A program made the translations under genes and the position numbers. Below are positions 1 through 8,042 of a stretch of DNA of 33,832 nucleotides, piece after piece. The stretch covers positions 1 through 33,832 of the forward strand of contig JAISOY010000122.1 of the NCBI GenBank assembly GCA_031275285.1, written 5' to 3'. Positions within the stretch are counted from its first letter, which is position 1; each line of letters starts with the position of its first letter. The DNA comes from Bacteroidales bacterium. GTDB lineage: Bacteria > Bacteroidota > Bacteroidia > Bacteroidales > UBA4181. The notes below the pieces were generated by a model. That model saw only the letters and a program-made list of their open reading frames with translations, had not been told where the DNA came from and did not search any database.

Positions 1-16
1 GATCATAATAATATCC

Positions 17-307
17 TCAACGATGAAAATGGTAGCCAAAAGAGTCAGGTAACGCCTTGACTTCCCATGTTTTCTTCGCCCAAAAATCACTGATCTATAC
101 CAATTTATTTTATCAGATAAACCCATATTCTTTTAAACGGAAATGAATAAATAAAGAATCTCTACTATTATCTTTCCTGTGGATACTACCTTCATTTTCC
201 AGATAGTTTGATGAAAAAATACAACAATGTATATACGATTTTTCACCAGGCAAAGTTTCAATGCCAGGTTCCAAAAGTACTTTCAAAAATAATAGATCAA
301 AATACAT
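17..307 (-). pseudogene. Broken C-terminal fragment of an unidentified protein
   Basis: An open frame starts at an ATG at 307, ten nt after the methyltransferase stop, and ends at TGA 113-115 after ...KEYGFI. The following DNA still looks coding. A +1 frame gives GLSDKINWY over about 124-98, and the original frame then resumes as SDFWAKKTWEVKALPDSF and GYHFHR up to TGA at 17-19. The three parts read as one protein with two compensating frameshifts about 25 nt apart. A stop lies just upstream of the ATG in the same frame, so any longer N-terminus is lost or never existed. I do not recognise the family. Its place at the end of the exopolysaccharide operon suggests a former operon member. The alternative is two short overlapping genes (a 14-nt overlap, the second leaving the window) or a local sequence error. 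Confidence 0.45.
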
Positions 308-316
308 AAATAAAAA

Positions 317-1027
317 TTATTTAATAGCAGAAACACCTATAATCATCTGGTAATCTTCATCTTTCTCATCCAGCTTTTTCCTTTCCGGAAAATCTTCAAC
401 CACTAATCCCTGAAGAAATCCACTAGCGGCAAGACTATTACCCATCGTAACTACACCAACTTTAGAAAATCCGGCATTTTTGAAAAGTCTGGATATCGAC
501 TTATCGGTAAAACGCCAATAGTCGCCCCACCGGTCCATATCGTAACGGGATATCTGGGATATGCCACCTACCGTTGCCAATACGATACCACCCGGCTTCA
601 GGAGTTGGAAAGATCCTTTAATAGCTTTCTGGACATCAAAGATAAAATTATAGGTCTGGGTACAGATAAAACAATCGTAACGATCGACAGGTAAATTTTC
701 AAGGTTTGTTAAATCGCCGATAATGGTTGAATTGGTCTCCTTTCCGTCATAGTGCATGGTTTCAAATACCGGTTCTTTTGACGAAGAATAATCGGCAAAT
801 TTCCTGGAATAGGTATCTTCAGCTATCTCCAGTATTCTCCCTTTGATATGCTTTTTGTTCTTTTTAAGGAACTTTTCAATATAATATCTGTCAATCGGCA
901 ATCCCCTGTCGGTTCCGAATTCGGAACTAACAGGAACTGTTCGACTCAAATCATTGAAATACACTTTTTTATGCAATCCAAATGTTAATTTAAATACTCG
1001 TAAGAACTTCAGGTAGTGATGCTTCAT
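317..1027 (-). CDS. Class I SAM-dependent methyltransferase
   Basis: A 236-residue soluble protein resembling Methyltransf_11-type enzymes of polysaccharide clusters. The SAM-binding region is RILEIAEDTYSRKFA (about residues 64-78), where the usual glycine-rich loop is degenerate. An acidic segment, IIGDLTNLENLP, follows, then YDCFICTQTYNF as motif II and LLKPGGIVLATVGG as the motif III region. The DRWGDYWRFTDKSISRLFKNAGF segment is typical of small-molecule or sugar methyltransferases. It probably adds a methyl group to a sugar of the polymer or to a lipid-linked intermediate in the cytoplasm; the acceptor cannot be read from the sequence. It starts at ATG 1027, about 40 nt after the WecG/TagA-like gene, and is the last apparently intact gene of the operon in the window. 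Confidence 0.82.
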   Translation of the reverse strand: MKHHYLKFLRVFKLTFGLHKKVYFNDLSRTVPVSSEFGTDRGLPIDRYYIEKFLKKNKKHIKGRILEIAEDTYSRKFADYSSSKEPVFETMHYDGKETNSTIIGDLTNLENLPVDRYDCFICTQTYNFIFDVQKAIKGSFQLLKPGGIVLATVGGISQISRYDMDRWGDYWRFTDKSISRLFKNAGFSKVGVVTMGNSLAASGFLQGLVVEDFPERKKLDEKDEDYQMIIGVSAIK

Positions 1028-1067
1028 AACTCAATTCTATCTCTTTTATTCAATTCAACGTAAGCTA

Positions 1068-1814
1068 TTATCTTTTTTTCCTTAACTTCTCTTTAACCAA
1101 CAAATACAAAAAAATGGTATTGGTAACAAAATATCTTTTCCACAGCCGTCCGGGCTCCTGTAATAACCGGTATAGCCATTCCAGTCCACATTTCTGCATC
1201 CAGCGGGGTGCACGCGATTGCATGCCGACCATTACAGGAAGCGCCCCTCCTATTCCTACCAGCAACGCATTGACCCGTTCATGAACGGAGGCCATCCATT
1301 TTTCCTGTTTGGGACAACCCAATGCAACAAAAACCAGCTTTGCTCCGGAAGAATTGATCCGGTGAATCATTTCATCTGTTTCTTCTGGTGTAAGTGCACG
1401 GAACGGCGGACTTAAAAACTCAACAGATGGAATACCCGGATAATGCTCTTTGAGGAATTCTCCGGTCTTCAATAACACGTCTTCGGTACCTCCATAAAAA
1501 AGGACCGGGATATTTTGTTGTGAAGCCAATGAAAGTAAATCCGGCAATAAATCCATGCCGGCGACACGATCCTGTTTGATCCCATACAACCATTTCAAAG
1601 CCCAGGTCAACGGCAATCCGTCGGGAGTGGTAATGGTGGAACGATTCACCACATCGGCAAAGTTTTTATCCTTATAGGCTTCTACAAGCATATGCACATT
1701 GGCCACACATACATAACCGCCCTGTAAGTCATTTCCCAACTGCATCATCTTTTCACAGAAAAGAGAATAAGGTCCGGTTGAGACATCAATGCTGATGAGT
1801 GGTTGTTTTTGCAT
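1068..1814 (-). CDS. WecG/TagA/CpsF-family glycosyltransferase
   Basis: This family transfers N-acetylmannosamine(uronic acid) or related sugars to lipid-linked GlcNAc at the cytoplasmic membrane face, usually as the second step of a repeat unit. The family signature is clear: TTPDGLPLTWALKWLYG, RVAGMDLLPDLL, VLFYGG, FVALGCPKQEKWM and GIGGALPVMVGMQSRAPRWM, ending in the basic GLEWLYRLLQEPGRLWKRYF segment that associates with membrane. I chose the ATG at 1814 (248 aa, MQKQPLISIDVST), 10 nt after the upstream stop. A GTG at 1835 would add seven residues and overlap the FemAB-like gene by 11 nt; the family N-terminus fits the ATG better. Its presence implies that a polyprenyl-phosphate sugar-1-phosphate transferase exists elsewhere, since none is in the window. 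Confidence 0.9.
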   Translation of the reverse strand: MQKQPLISIDVSTGPYSLFCEKMMQLGNDLQGGYVCVANVHMLVEAYKDKNFADVVNRSTITTPDGLPLTWALKWLYGIKQDRVAGMDLLPDLLSLASQQNIPVLFYGGTEDVLLKTGEFLKEHYPGIPSVEFLSPPFRALTPEETDEMIHRINSSGAKLVFVALGCPKQEKWMASVHERVNALLVGIGGALPVMVGMQSRAPRWMQKCGLEWLYRLLQEPGRLWKRYFVTNTIFLYLLVKEKLRKKR

Positions 1815-1824
1815 GGAACTATTT

Positions 1825-2916
1825 TTATTCGTCACTATATCGAACTTTTTTTAAAATTTTCCGGTAGAAATCTACGATTCCTTTGTTCTTTTTCAGTTTC
1901 TTCTTCAGGGAAAATGTAAGCGATTTAACGCCTGATACAATTCCGGAAGGAATGGCATGCAAACCATAAGCTGCTTGTCCCCGGAATATCTTTACGGCAT
2001 ATAAGTCGTACATCTGGCAGTGAAGCCTGTGTTTGTATTCCGATTCGCCCCACATCAGGTGTGCATATTTCTTTTGGTGTTCGATCAGGTACTGGATGGT
2101 ATTGATGAGTGCAGTTTGTCCGATACTATATTTCTGGTATGAATCGTCATGGGCCACTACATGTATGAAAGCACGTTTACCGATTACCGAGCAAATGGTA
2201 CCGCCAATAATGGTCTCATTATCATAACACAAACATAACAATCCGTTTATACGGGCATACCGGTACATTTTTTCACAGTCGGTATCATCAATTCCCGGTT
2301 TTTTTCCTTTGGTTTTCATCCGTTCCCTGTTCAAGTTTACAATTGCAGAAACCTGCTCGTATGTAATATCTTCATTTTCTATGAAAGAAATGCTGAAACC
2401 GGGCATTTCTTTAGCAATCCTGTTTTTATAATACCTGAAATACTGCCTGGTTTTCTTGCTCAATGATTTCATATATACATCCACAGAATCCGGTAATTCC
2501 AGAATAGAATCATCCAGAACTTTAGTATAGATGGTTTTCGGATTTTTCTTATCTGCCAGGAAAAGGTATGGAAAAACAATTTCTTTTATATTTCCGAATT
2601 CGTTAAATAAAGTATTGCATACCGTTTTTATTTCCGGTGTGGTTAACCTGATACATTCATTCAGGATAGTGATGACTTTCTCACTTCCGGCATATTTGAA
2701 CAGGAGAAGATGTTTCAATTCTTTATCGTCGGATACCAGTAGTTTGAAACAACTATCTTCTGTGATGGAAGGATGGTTGATGTTCAGGAACGCCAGATCG
2801 GAATTGGGGGTTTCATATAAAGTGATGAGTTGACCATTCAAATTCTCAATTGTCGATTTTTCGTCCATCATCAGGCATTTTAACCCGGTATCCTTGTCAA
2901 TAAACAATTTTTCCAC
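1825..2916 (-). CDS. FemAB/GNAT-like acyltransferase, copy 2
   Basis: A 363-residue soluble protein with the GNAT-type fold expected of the FemAB/Acetyltransf_6 group. Recognisable parts are the basic helix YMKSLSKKTRQYFRYYKNRI, followed by IVNLNRERMKTKGKKPGID, the core strand LLCLCYDNETIIGGTICSVIG, and the YSIGQTALINTIQYLIEH ... HLMWGESEYKHRLHC segment near the acyl-donor site. It is a clear paralogue of the gene at 2931-4028 (shared GKK-GID, GQ-AL-NT-QYLI and WGE-YK-R). Relatives acylate or aminoacylate amino sugars or peptides; here the likely target is an amino sugar of the repeat unit. The start is GTG at 2916, 14 nt after the previous stop; the next in-frame ATG (residue 16) would cut into the paralogous region. 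The substrate is unknown. Confidence 0.75.
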   Translation of the reverse strand: MEKLFIDKDTGLKCLMMDEKSTIENLNGQLITLYETPNSDLAFLNINHPSITEDSCFKLLVSDDKELKHLLLFKYAGSEKVITILNECIRLTTPEIKTVCNTLFNEFGNIKEIVFPYLFLADKKNPKTIYTKVLDDSILELPDSVDVYMKSLSKKTRQYFRYYKNRIAKEMPGFSISFIENEDITYEQVSAIVNLNRERMKTKGKKPGIDDTDCEKMYRYARINGLLCLCYDNETIIGGTICSVIGKRAFIHVVAHDDSYQKYSIGQTALINTIQYLIEHQKKYAHLMWGESEYKHRLHCQMYDLYAVKIFRGQAAYGLHAIPSGIVSGVKSLTFSLKKKLKKNKGIVDFYRKILKKVRYSDE

Positions 2917-2930
2917 GATGATTACCTACT

Positions 2931-4028
2931 TTATTTGATGAAAAGCTTGCAGGCTTTCCGGTATACTTTCTTTAATGTTTTGTTATTTTCCAGTCTTTTC
3001 CTGACTGATGACTTGAGTGACTTGCCGAACACCCGTATTCCGATTGAAGTTTTGCCTATCATGTAAGCGCCTTTCTTACGGTATACCGTTATATCGTACA
3101 GATCATGGTTTTTACATAAAAACCGGTATTTATAATCGTATTCGCCCCAAAACAGGTGAAAATGTTTTACATTTTTCCCGATCAGGTACTGGACAGTATT
3201 AACCAGGGCAACTTGTCCCGTATTGTATTTGTTGTATTGATTATCATGTGCAATCACATGCAGGTAAGCATGTTCACCGATGATGGTATTGATGGTACCG
3301 CCGATGATCTCTTCGTCAACAGTACATAAACACAGCATTCCGTTGATTTGTGCATATTGGTAGATATACTCCTGCTGTATCTCATCAATACCCGATTTTT
3401 TTCCTTTGCTTTTCATCCGGTCCCTGTTCATATCCACGATCCGGGCAATCTGCCCGGATTTAATATCCTCGCCTTCTTGAAATGAGATATTGAACCCGGG
3501 AAAATCTTTCTGGATACGGTTTTGGTAATACTTTACATGTTTCCGTGTTTGGGTGCCCAATGATTTCATGTAAACATCCATCGATGCTGGTAAATCCATA
3601 ATAGCATCGTACAAGGTCTTTTCATAGACCGTCATTTCTATCTTTCCCGTACAATCAAGAAACAGGGTTTGGAATATTACTTTCCCAACGGTTGAAAACT
3701 CATAAAAAATAACATTGCTGATATATTTTATTTCCAGGGAAGAAATAGTAAAACTGGTATTCAGGATGGTGACAGAAGACTCGTTACCTTCGTATTTGAA
3801 CAACAGCAGTTGTTTCAATGCATTGTCTTCATATATGAACAACTTACGACAATTCTCCTGACTGATCGAATGGTCATACATGTTCAAATATACCATATCC
3901 GAATGCGGCGTCTGATATAATGTCTTTAGCTTTGTTTCCAAATCATCGACCCGGGATTTTTCATCCAGCAGGGTATACGTCATTTTGGATGTATCATCAA
4001 AAACCTTTATGTCTTTTTTATCTGTCAT
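2931..4028 (-). CDS. FemAB/GNAT-like acyltransferase, copy 1
   Basis: A 365-residue paralogue of the following gene, with the same order of motifs: YMKSLGTQTRKHVKYYQNRI, IVDMNRDRMKSKGKKSGID, MLCLCTVDEEIIGGTINTIIG, then YNTGQVALVNTVQYLIGK and FHLFWGEYDYKYRFLC, and a basic C-terminal tail. The tandem arrangement with similar length points to a local gene duplication followed by divergence. It is probably cytosolic (no signal peptide) and may acylate an amino sugar or a UDP-sugar precursor. The ATG at 4028 is preferred over two in-frame TTG codons at 4034 and 4037; it lies 12 nt after the GT4 stop. Assignment to the superfamily is firm on motif pattern, but acetyl, longer acyl or aminoacyl donors cannot be told apart. 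Confidence 0.75.
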   Translation of the reverse strand: MTDKKDIKVFDDTSKMTYTLLDEKSRVDDLETKLKTLYQTPHSDMVYLNMYDHSISQENCRKLFIYEDNALKQLLLFKYEGNESSVTILNTSFTISSLEIKYISNVIFYEFSTVGKVIFQTLFLDCTGKIEMTVYEKTLYDAIMDLPASMDVYMKSLGTQTRKHVKYYQNRIQKDFPGFNISFQEGEDIKSGQIARIVDMNRDRMKSKGKKSGIDEIQQEYIYQYAQINGMLCLCTVDEEIIGGTINTIIGEHAYLHVIAHDNQYNKYNTGQVALVNTVQYLIGKNVKHFHLFWGEYDYKYRFLCKNHDLYDITVYRKKGAYMIGKTSIGIRVFGKSLKSSVRKRLENNKTLKKVYRKACKLFIK

Positions 4029-4040
4029 ATCCAACAATTC

Positions 4041-5147
4041 TCAATTACTACCTGTTATTATCCGGCTCAGGATACCGGTAAAGTTCTGTTCAAAAACCGG
4101 CAGGGTGAACTTTTCTTCAAAAAGCTGCCTTCCGTATAACCCCATTTCGGTACTTTTATCCGGATGTTCCATCAAACTGACCATAGCTGCGATTAATTCT
4201 TCAACATTTTTGGGTGGAACAATAAAACCAGACTTCCCATGCTCCACAATGCTTGGAATTCCCCCTACATCAGTGGTGATACAGGGTAATGAATATTCCA
4301 TGGCTTCTATCAGTACCAGACTTAAAGCTTCATTGAATGAAGGAAATACAAAAGCGTCAGCCGACCGAAAAAACGACTCTTTTTCTTCACCGTATTTTGC
4401 TCCGTAAGCATGGACTTCATCCTCCAATCCAAATTCTTTTACTTTTTCAGTAAAAGCAGATTCCGTTATATCATACCATTGTCCTACATACCGGCATTGG
4501 AAAGTATATCCTTTGTTTTTCAGGACAGCACACGCTTCCAACAGCGTCCAAACTCCTTTGTCCTTCATCATGTTGGATAGAAAGAAAAAATTGAAAGGCT
4601 GATGAGTACCGTCTCTTTCCATAGGTTGCGTTACTGTTTCCGGAATACCGTTAGGACATATATAAATGTTTTGTTTGTTGATGTATGGCCGGAATTCGGC
4701 TACTAGTTGCTCTGCAAGGAAGATTACATGAATGTTTTTGAAAAAGCGGCGGAACAGGAATTTATTGTACCGTTTATTATCAAAAGATGGTTCTCCTTTG
4801 TTGTGGAAATGCACCACAATCTTTGCTTTCAGTAATTTTAGGATAAAAATGGTCATAAAATCACGATAGAAGGCAAAGCCCCTCGAGGAAGCCGTAAAAT
4901 AACATAGATCCGGTTTTATTTTCCGGTATATTTTAATAAGGCGGAAATGAAAGGATATCAGGAATGTGAATTTCTTCAGTTTAAATTGGTTGATATCATC
5001 CAACGATGTTGTGTTTGATGGTTTCAGGTAATAACCATCAAAAGAATCATTGATCAATTGGCTATCATGTATGTATTTTCCCACCATGGCCGCCCCGTGA
5101 ACAGGAGGAGGCATATGCATGATGAACAAAATTTTAGGTTTATTCAT
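4041..5147 (-). CDS. Glycosyltransferase family 4
   Basis: A 368-residue GT-B enzyme. The N-terminal acceptor domain opens with ILFIMHMPPPVHGAAMVGKYI, the glycine-containing first loop of GT4 proteins. The C-terminal donor domain has FFLSNMMKDKGVWTLLEAC and the EX7E nucleotide-sugar motif EALSLVLIEAMEYSLP (about residues 280-295), followed by TTDVGGIPSIVEHGKSGFIVPP. It acts at the cytoplasmic face of the inner membrane, adding one sugar to the undecaprenyl-linked repeat; donor and linkage are not predictable. The start ATG overlaps the upstream stop as TAATG, so translation is probably coupled. Confidence 0.92.
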   Translation of the reverse strand: MNKPKILFIMHMPPPVHGAAMVGKYIHDSQLINDSFDGYYLKPSNTTSLDDINQFKLKKFTFLISFHFRLIKIYRKIKPDLCYFTASSRGFAFYRDFMTIFILKLLKAKIVVHFHNKGEPSFDNKRYNKFLFRRFFKNIHVIFLAEQLVAEFRPYINKQNIYICPNGIPETVTQPMERDGTHQPFNFFFLSNMMKDKGVWTLLEACAVLKNKGYTFQCRYVGQWYDITESAFTEKVKEFGLEDEVHAYGAKYGEEKESFFRSADAFVFPSFNEALSLVLIEAMEYSLPCITTDVGGIPSIVEHGKSGFIVPPKNVEELIAAMVSLMEHPDKSTEMGLYGRQLFEEKFTLPVFEQNFTGILSRIITGSN

Positions 5148-6064
5148 TAATGTACCTGTTTTTTTCCTATCTTTTTCCTAACTTTCTTTTTCAGCCCGAT
5201 CATCCTGATCCGTATAAATTCTTTCCGCTCTGCCAGCATTTTTTTTCTGGAAGGATCTAACTTTACAGGAAGTTTTACCGGCCATTTTATACTACCGAAA
5301 GAAAGATGTTTGTATGGATCGACATCTCCCTTTTCATAGTGTTCCCCACCGATTTCGATTCCGGCATTGATGGATAAATTGACATTTGATGTCAAACAGA
5401 GTCCCTTGTTCACCAATACGGAAAAAAACCATCGGGTATCCCATGATCCGTGTTTGGGATCCCGGTAATCCTTATTCCAGAAAACAAGCATGTAACAGGC
5501 ATAAAGGAACCCGAAATTTTTTACCAGTTTCCTGAATTTATACTCCGGCCATTTTTCCATGCTCATATCCATTTTTTGCCAGGCCCTGCGCCAGGAAGCC
5601 CATCCCCAGATGTAGCAACCATTAGTAAAGACCAACTGGTCGGCACGTTTCAGGTTGGGTGTATGGTTCTGGGCCGTAACCAGCATTACTTTTTCTTCGT
5701 CTTTGTAATGTGGCAACATGCTTTCACACAATGTATAGAAATCGGAATGTATGATACAATCATCTTCAATGATGATCCCGTATTCTTCGTTTGAGAAAAA
5801 CCAGCTAATGGCGCCTGAAACGGCCTGGGTACAACCAAGGTTTTCATCCCGGAAAAGAGTGATGACCTCACAATCCCAATCAACCATATTCAATACGCTT
5901 CGCCGGGTATTTTCGCATAATTCGAATTCGCCGGGTTTATTTGCCCTGGGACCATCTGCAGCAATATACAGTTTTTCAGGACGATATTCTTTTATAGACT
6001 CCATTGATTTCAGGGAAACTTCTTCCCTTGAAAAAATCACAAACAGCACAGGAACCTTCTTCAT
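5147..6064 (-). CDS. GT-A-fold nucleotide-sugar transferase (HlpA-like)
   Basis: A 305-residue protein of the type often annotated as nucleotide-diphospho-sugar transferase or 'hemolytic protein HlpA-like'. It starts VPVLFVIFSREEVSLKSMESI and carries a DXD-like acidic triplet, EDD at residues 100-102, within YGIIIEDDCIIHSDF. FTNGCYIWGWASWRRAW follows, which is characteristic of the group, and then GSWDTRWFFSVLVNKGL. The C-terminus is very basic (KKKVRKKIGKK), consistent with peripheral membrane binding. The likely role is addition of a sugar to the growing repeat unit. A 41-nt gap separates it from the GT2 gene upstream and a 1-nt overlap from the GT4 gene downstream. Confidence 0.85.
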   Translation of the reverse strand: MKKVPVLFVIFSREEVSLKSMESIKEYRPEKLYIAADGPRANKPGEFELCENTRRSVLNMVDWDCEVITLFRDENLGCTQAVSGAISWFFSNEEYGIIIEDDCIIHSDFYTLCESMLPHYKDEEKVMLVTAQNHTPNLKRADQLVFTNGCYIWGWASWRRAWQKMDMSMEKWPEYKFRKLVKNFGFLYACYMLVFWNKDYRDPKHGSWDTRWFFSVLVNKGLCLTSNVNLSINAGIEIGGEHYEKGDVDPYKHLSFGSIKWPVKLPVKLDPSRKKMLAERKEFIRIRMIGLKKKVRKKIGKKQVH

Positions 6065-6105
6065 ATATTATTTTCTACGTTTAGAAAAATTTATTGTTGT
6101 AAAAT

Positions 6106-6942
6106 TTATTTGTTTCTGTCTTTCCATAAAACAGGCATTAACGCCCTTAAATGATTGGTCAGGAAATGGAAACATGCCATCCCTAATCCCTGATGCCTTC
6201 TTTCATACTTAAAAAATTCAAAGGGATGATTACCCAATGGGGTATATAACAACTTGAACCGTTTCAGGACAGGCGTTTTTGGGTCACACCAGGCGGCAAA
6301 AGTTTCATGTTCGTCACAAGTGCCTAAAATATGAGGTGCAACAATCGAACTGATGCCTCGTTTCCCGGCGCGAAGCCCGTAATCGAAATCCCCCAGTGCA
6401 TGGCGGAAAAACGGGTCGTTGGTGCCAAGTTTGGAGAATATTCCTCTGGGAACCAGCACAATATTTCCGTGAAAGTAATCGCAATGTTGCTTTTTATCTC
6501 CAGGAATGACCAATGTATCTTTAAAAATACGTCCTCCGTAAGTAATTTCGCTTTCATCGTTCACTGCACATGTCGAACCGCAGATAATACTTTGGTGGGA
6601 TTCGCTTTCAGAACAGACTAACAGTTCCCGGATGGCTTCCGGAAACAGGATGGTATCATCGTTCAGCCACAGGAAAAAGTCATAATCGTTATGATCAGCG
6701 GCGGTAGTCCATGCCAGATGCATTCCGCGGTTCCAGAAAAGACTACCGTCTCCCTGTATTATTTTTACCTGAGAGAATTGCTCCTTCACGGCTTCAGGAG
6801 TTCCATCGGTACAGCCATCATCTACCAGAAATACATCGAGCCTGTAATCTTCAGGCAGATCGCACAAAAATAAGGCTTTCAGACATGCCAGTGTCTGTTC
6901 CTTACGGTTATGAACGGTCAATAACGCGGCGATAGACTTCAT
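6106..6942 (-). CDS. Glycosyltransferase family 2
   Basis: A 278-residue inverting GT-A enzyme. Motifs in order: IAALLTVHNRKEQTLACLKAL at the N-terminus, VFLVDDGCTDGTPEAV (nucleotide binding), and FFLWLNDDTILFPEA containing the DXD-type NDD that coordinates the metal and sugar nucleotide. YFHGNIVLVPRGIFSKLG and HALGDFDYGLRAGKRG follow, typical of rhamnosyl-type and related GT2 enzymes. No membrane segment is visible, so it is probably a soluble or peripheral enzyme on the cytoplasmic face. Its ATG overlaps the upstream GT4 stop by 4 nt. Confidence 0.92.
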   Translation of the reverse strand: MKSIAALLTVHNRKEQTLACLKALFLCDLPEDYRLDVFLVDDGCTDGTPEAVKEQFSQVKIIQGDGSLFWNRGMHLAWTTAADHNDYDFFLWLNDDTILFPEAIRELLVCSESESHQSIICGSTCAVNDESEITYGGRIFKDTLVIPGDKKQHCDYFHGNIVLVPRGIFSKLGTNDPFFRHALGDFDYGLRAGKRGISSIVAPHILGTCDEHETFAAWCDPKTPVLKRFKLLYTPLGNHPFEFFKYERRHQGLGMACFHFLTNHLRALMPVLWKDRNK

Positions 6943-8042
6943 GGATTCTTCCGGTATAATTTGAAAATTTCGGTGGCATTTTTTTTCATATCAAAATGGG
7001 ACGACACCAACTTTAATGCATTATCTGTCAGCTTTTTTTGATGCTCTTTGTTTTCATATAACCATATGATCCCATTAGCCAGGCTGGTAGGATCCTGCTC
7101 GACCAGTAAGGTACACTCCATTTCGTTATTGAAATCGCGTAATCCGGGAGAGTTGTACAGTATCTCAGGAATTCCGCATGCCATGGTTTCAATGGCAGTT
7201 ATTGAAACGCCTTCAACCACACTTGTCATCAGGTAAATATCGGAAGCAATCAGGTATTTTCGGATATCCGTCTGGTTACCGCAAAATCGTACATGGCCGG
7301 ATATATCTGACTGATTGACCAATTCCTGTTCTTCGGACAAGGTAGTGCCTTCCCCCAGATGCAAATAGATGGTGTCGGGATACTTTGCAACGACTTCCGG
7401 CAACGCATTGATGATCTCCCAATGACGCTTTATCGGGCTGCATCCACCTATCGAAATCAGGACCAGTGTACCGGGATCTATGCCCAATTCACGCCTGAAA
7501 ATCTCTCTTTCTCCTTCACGGGCAGGATAATACCGGTTGCTATTGTACCAGTTATATATTTTGATCGAATCGTTCTTATAATAATTTTTTTCCTGTGCGT
7601 AAACAGAATCACCTATGGTCTGGAATACGCAACGGAAAATCCTCTTCGATACCCACCTTTGCAGGCGATGATACCAGCGTGTTAGTTTCCGGGAATAAAA
7701 TACACTGTGAAAAGTATATACTGATCTGCATCCGGCCATCCATGCGCAGAACGCCATGGAAAACAGGTTAGTGTGTATATGGACGACATTGTACCTATTT
7801 TTTTTAAGGAACCGGATGAATTGAAAACAATAGCTGATACTTTTGAAACGGGAGGAAGGATATGGTTTATGGAATACTTCATATCCTGCCTGTTCAAATA
7901 AAGATGCGCAAACACCCAGGTTTTTGTTACTGTTGACGACGGATAGTTCGCAACCCAAATCCTGAAACACAGGAGCGGCAGCAATATACATGACTTCTGC
8001 CCCTGAGAACTTTAATTCATCAAGGATATGTATTACTTTCAT
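6939..8042 (-). CDS. Glycosyltransferase family 4
   Basis: A 367-residue GT-B enzyme. The N-terminus MKVIHILDELKFSGAEVMYI has the usual GT4 opening with SGAE in the acceptor loop. NVVHIHTNLFSMAF is the characteristic first-domain strand and loop. The donor domain shows VLISIGGCSPIKRHWEII and the EX7E motif EGVSITAIETMACGIP (about residues 272-287). This combination resembles exopolysaccharide EpsF-type transferases. It overlaps both neighbours by 4 nt (ATGA-type junctions), which indicates translational coupling within the operon. The sugar donor is unknown. Confidence 0.92.
   Translation of the reverse strand: MKVIHILDELKFSGAEVMYIAAAPVFQDLGCELSVVNSNKNLGVCASLFEQAGYEVFHKPYPSSRFKSISYCFQFIRFLKKNRYNVVHIHTNLFSMAFCAWMAGCRSVYTFHSVFYSRKLTRWYHRLQRWVSKRIFRCVFQTIGDSVYAQEKNYYKNDSIKIYNWYNSNRYYPAREGEREIFRRELGIDPGTLVLISIGGCSPIKRHWEIINALPEVVAKYPDTIYLHLGEGTTLSEEQELVNQSDISGHVRFCGNQTDIRKYLIASDIYLMTSVVEGVSITAIETMACGIPEILYNSPGLRDFNNEMECTLLVEQDPTSLANGIIWLYENKEHQKKLTDNALKLVSSHFDMKKNATEIFKLYRKNP

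Noticed and set aside
5751..6212. A 153-codon open frame on the plus strand
   Set aside because: It is antisense to two glycosyltransferase genes with clear motifs, and the product has low-complexity, non-protein-like composition.
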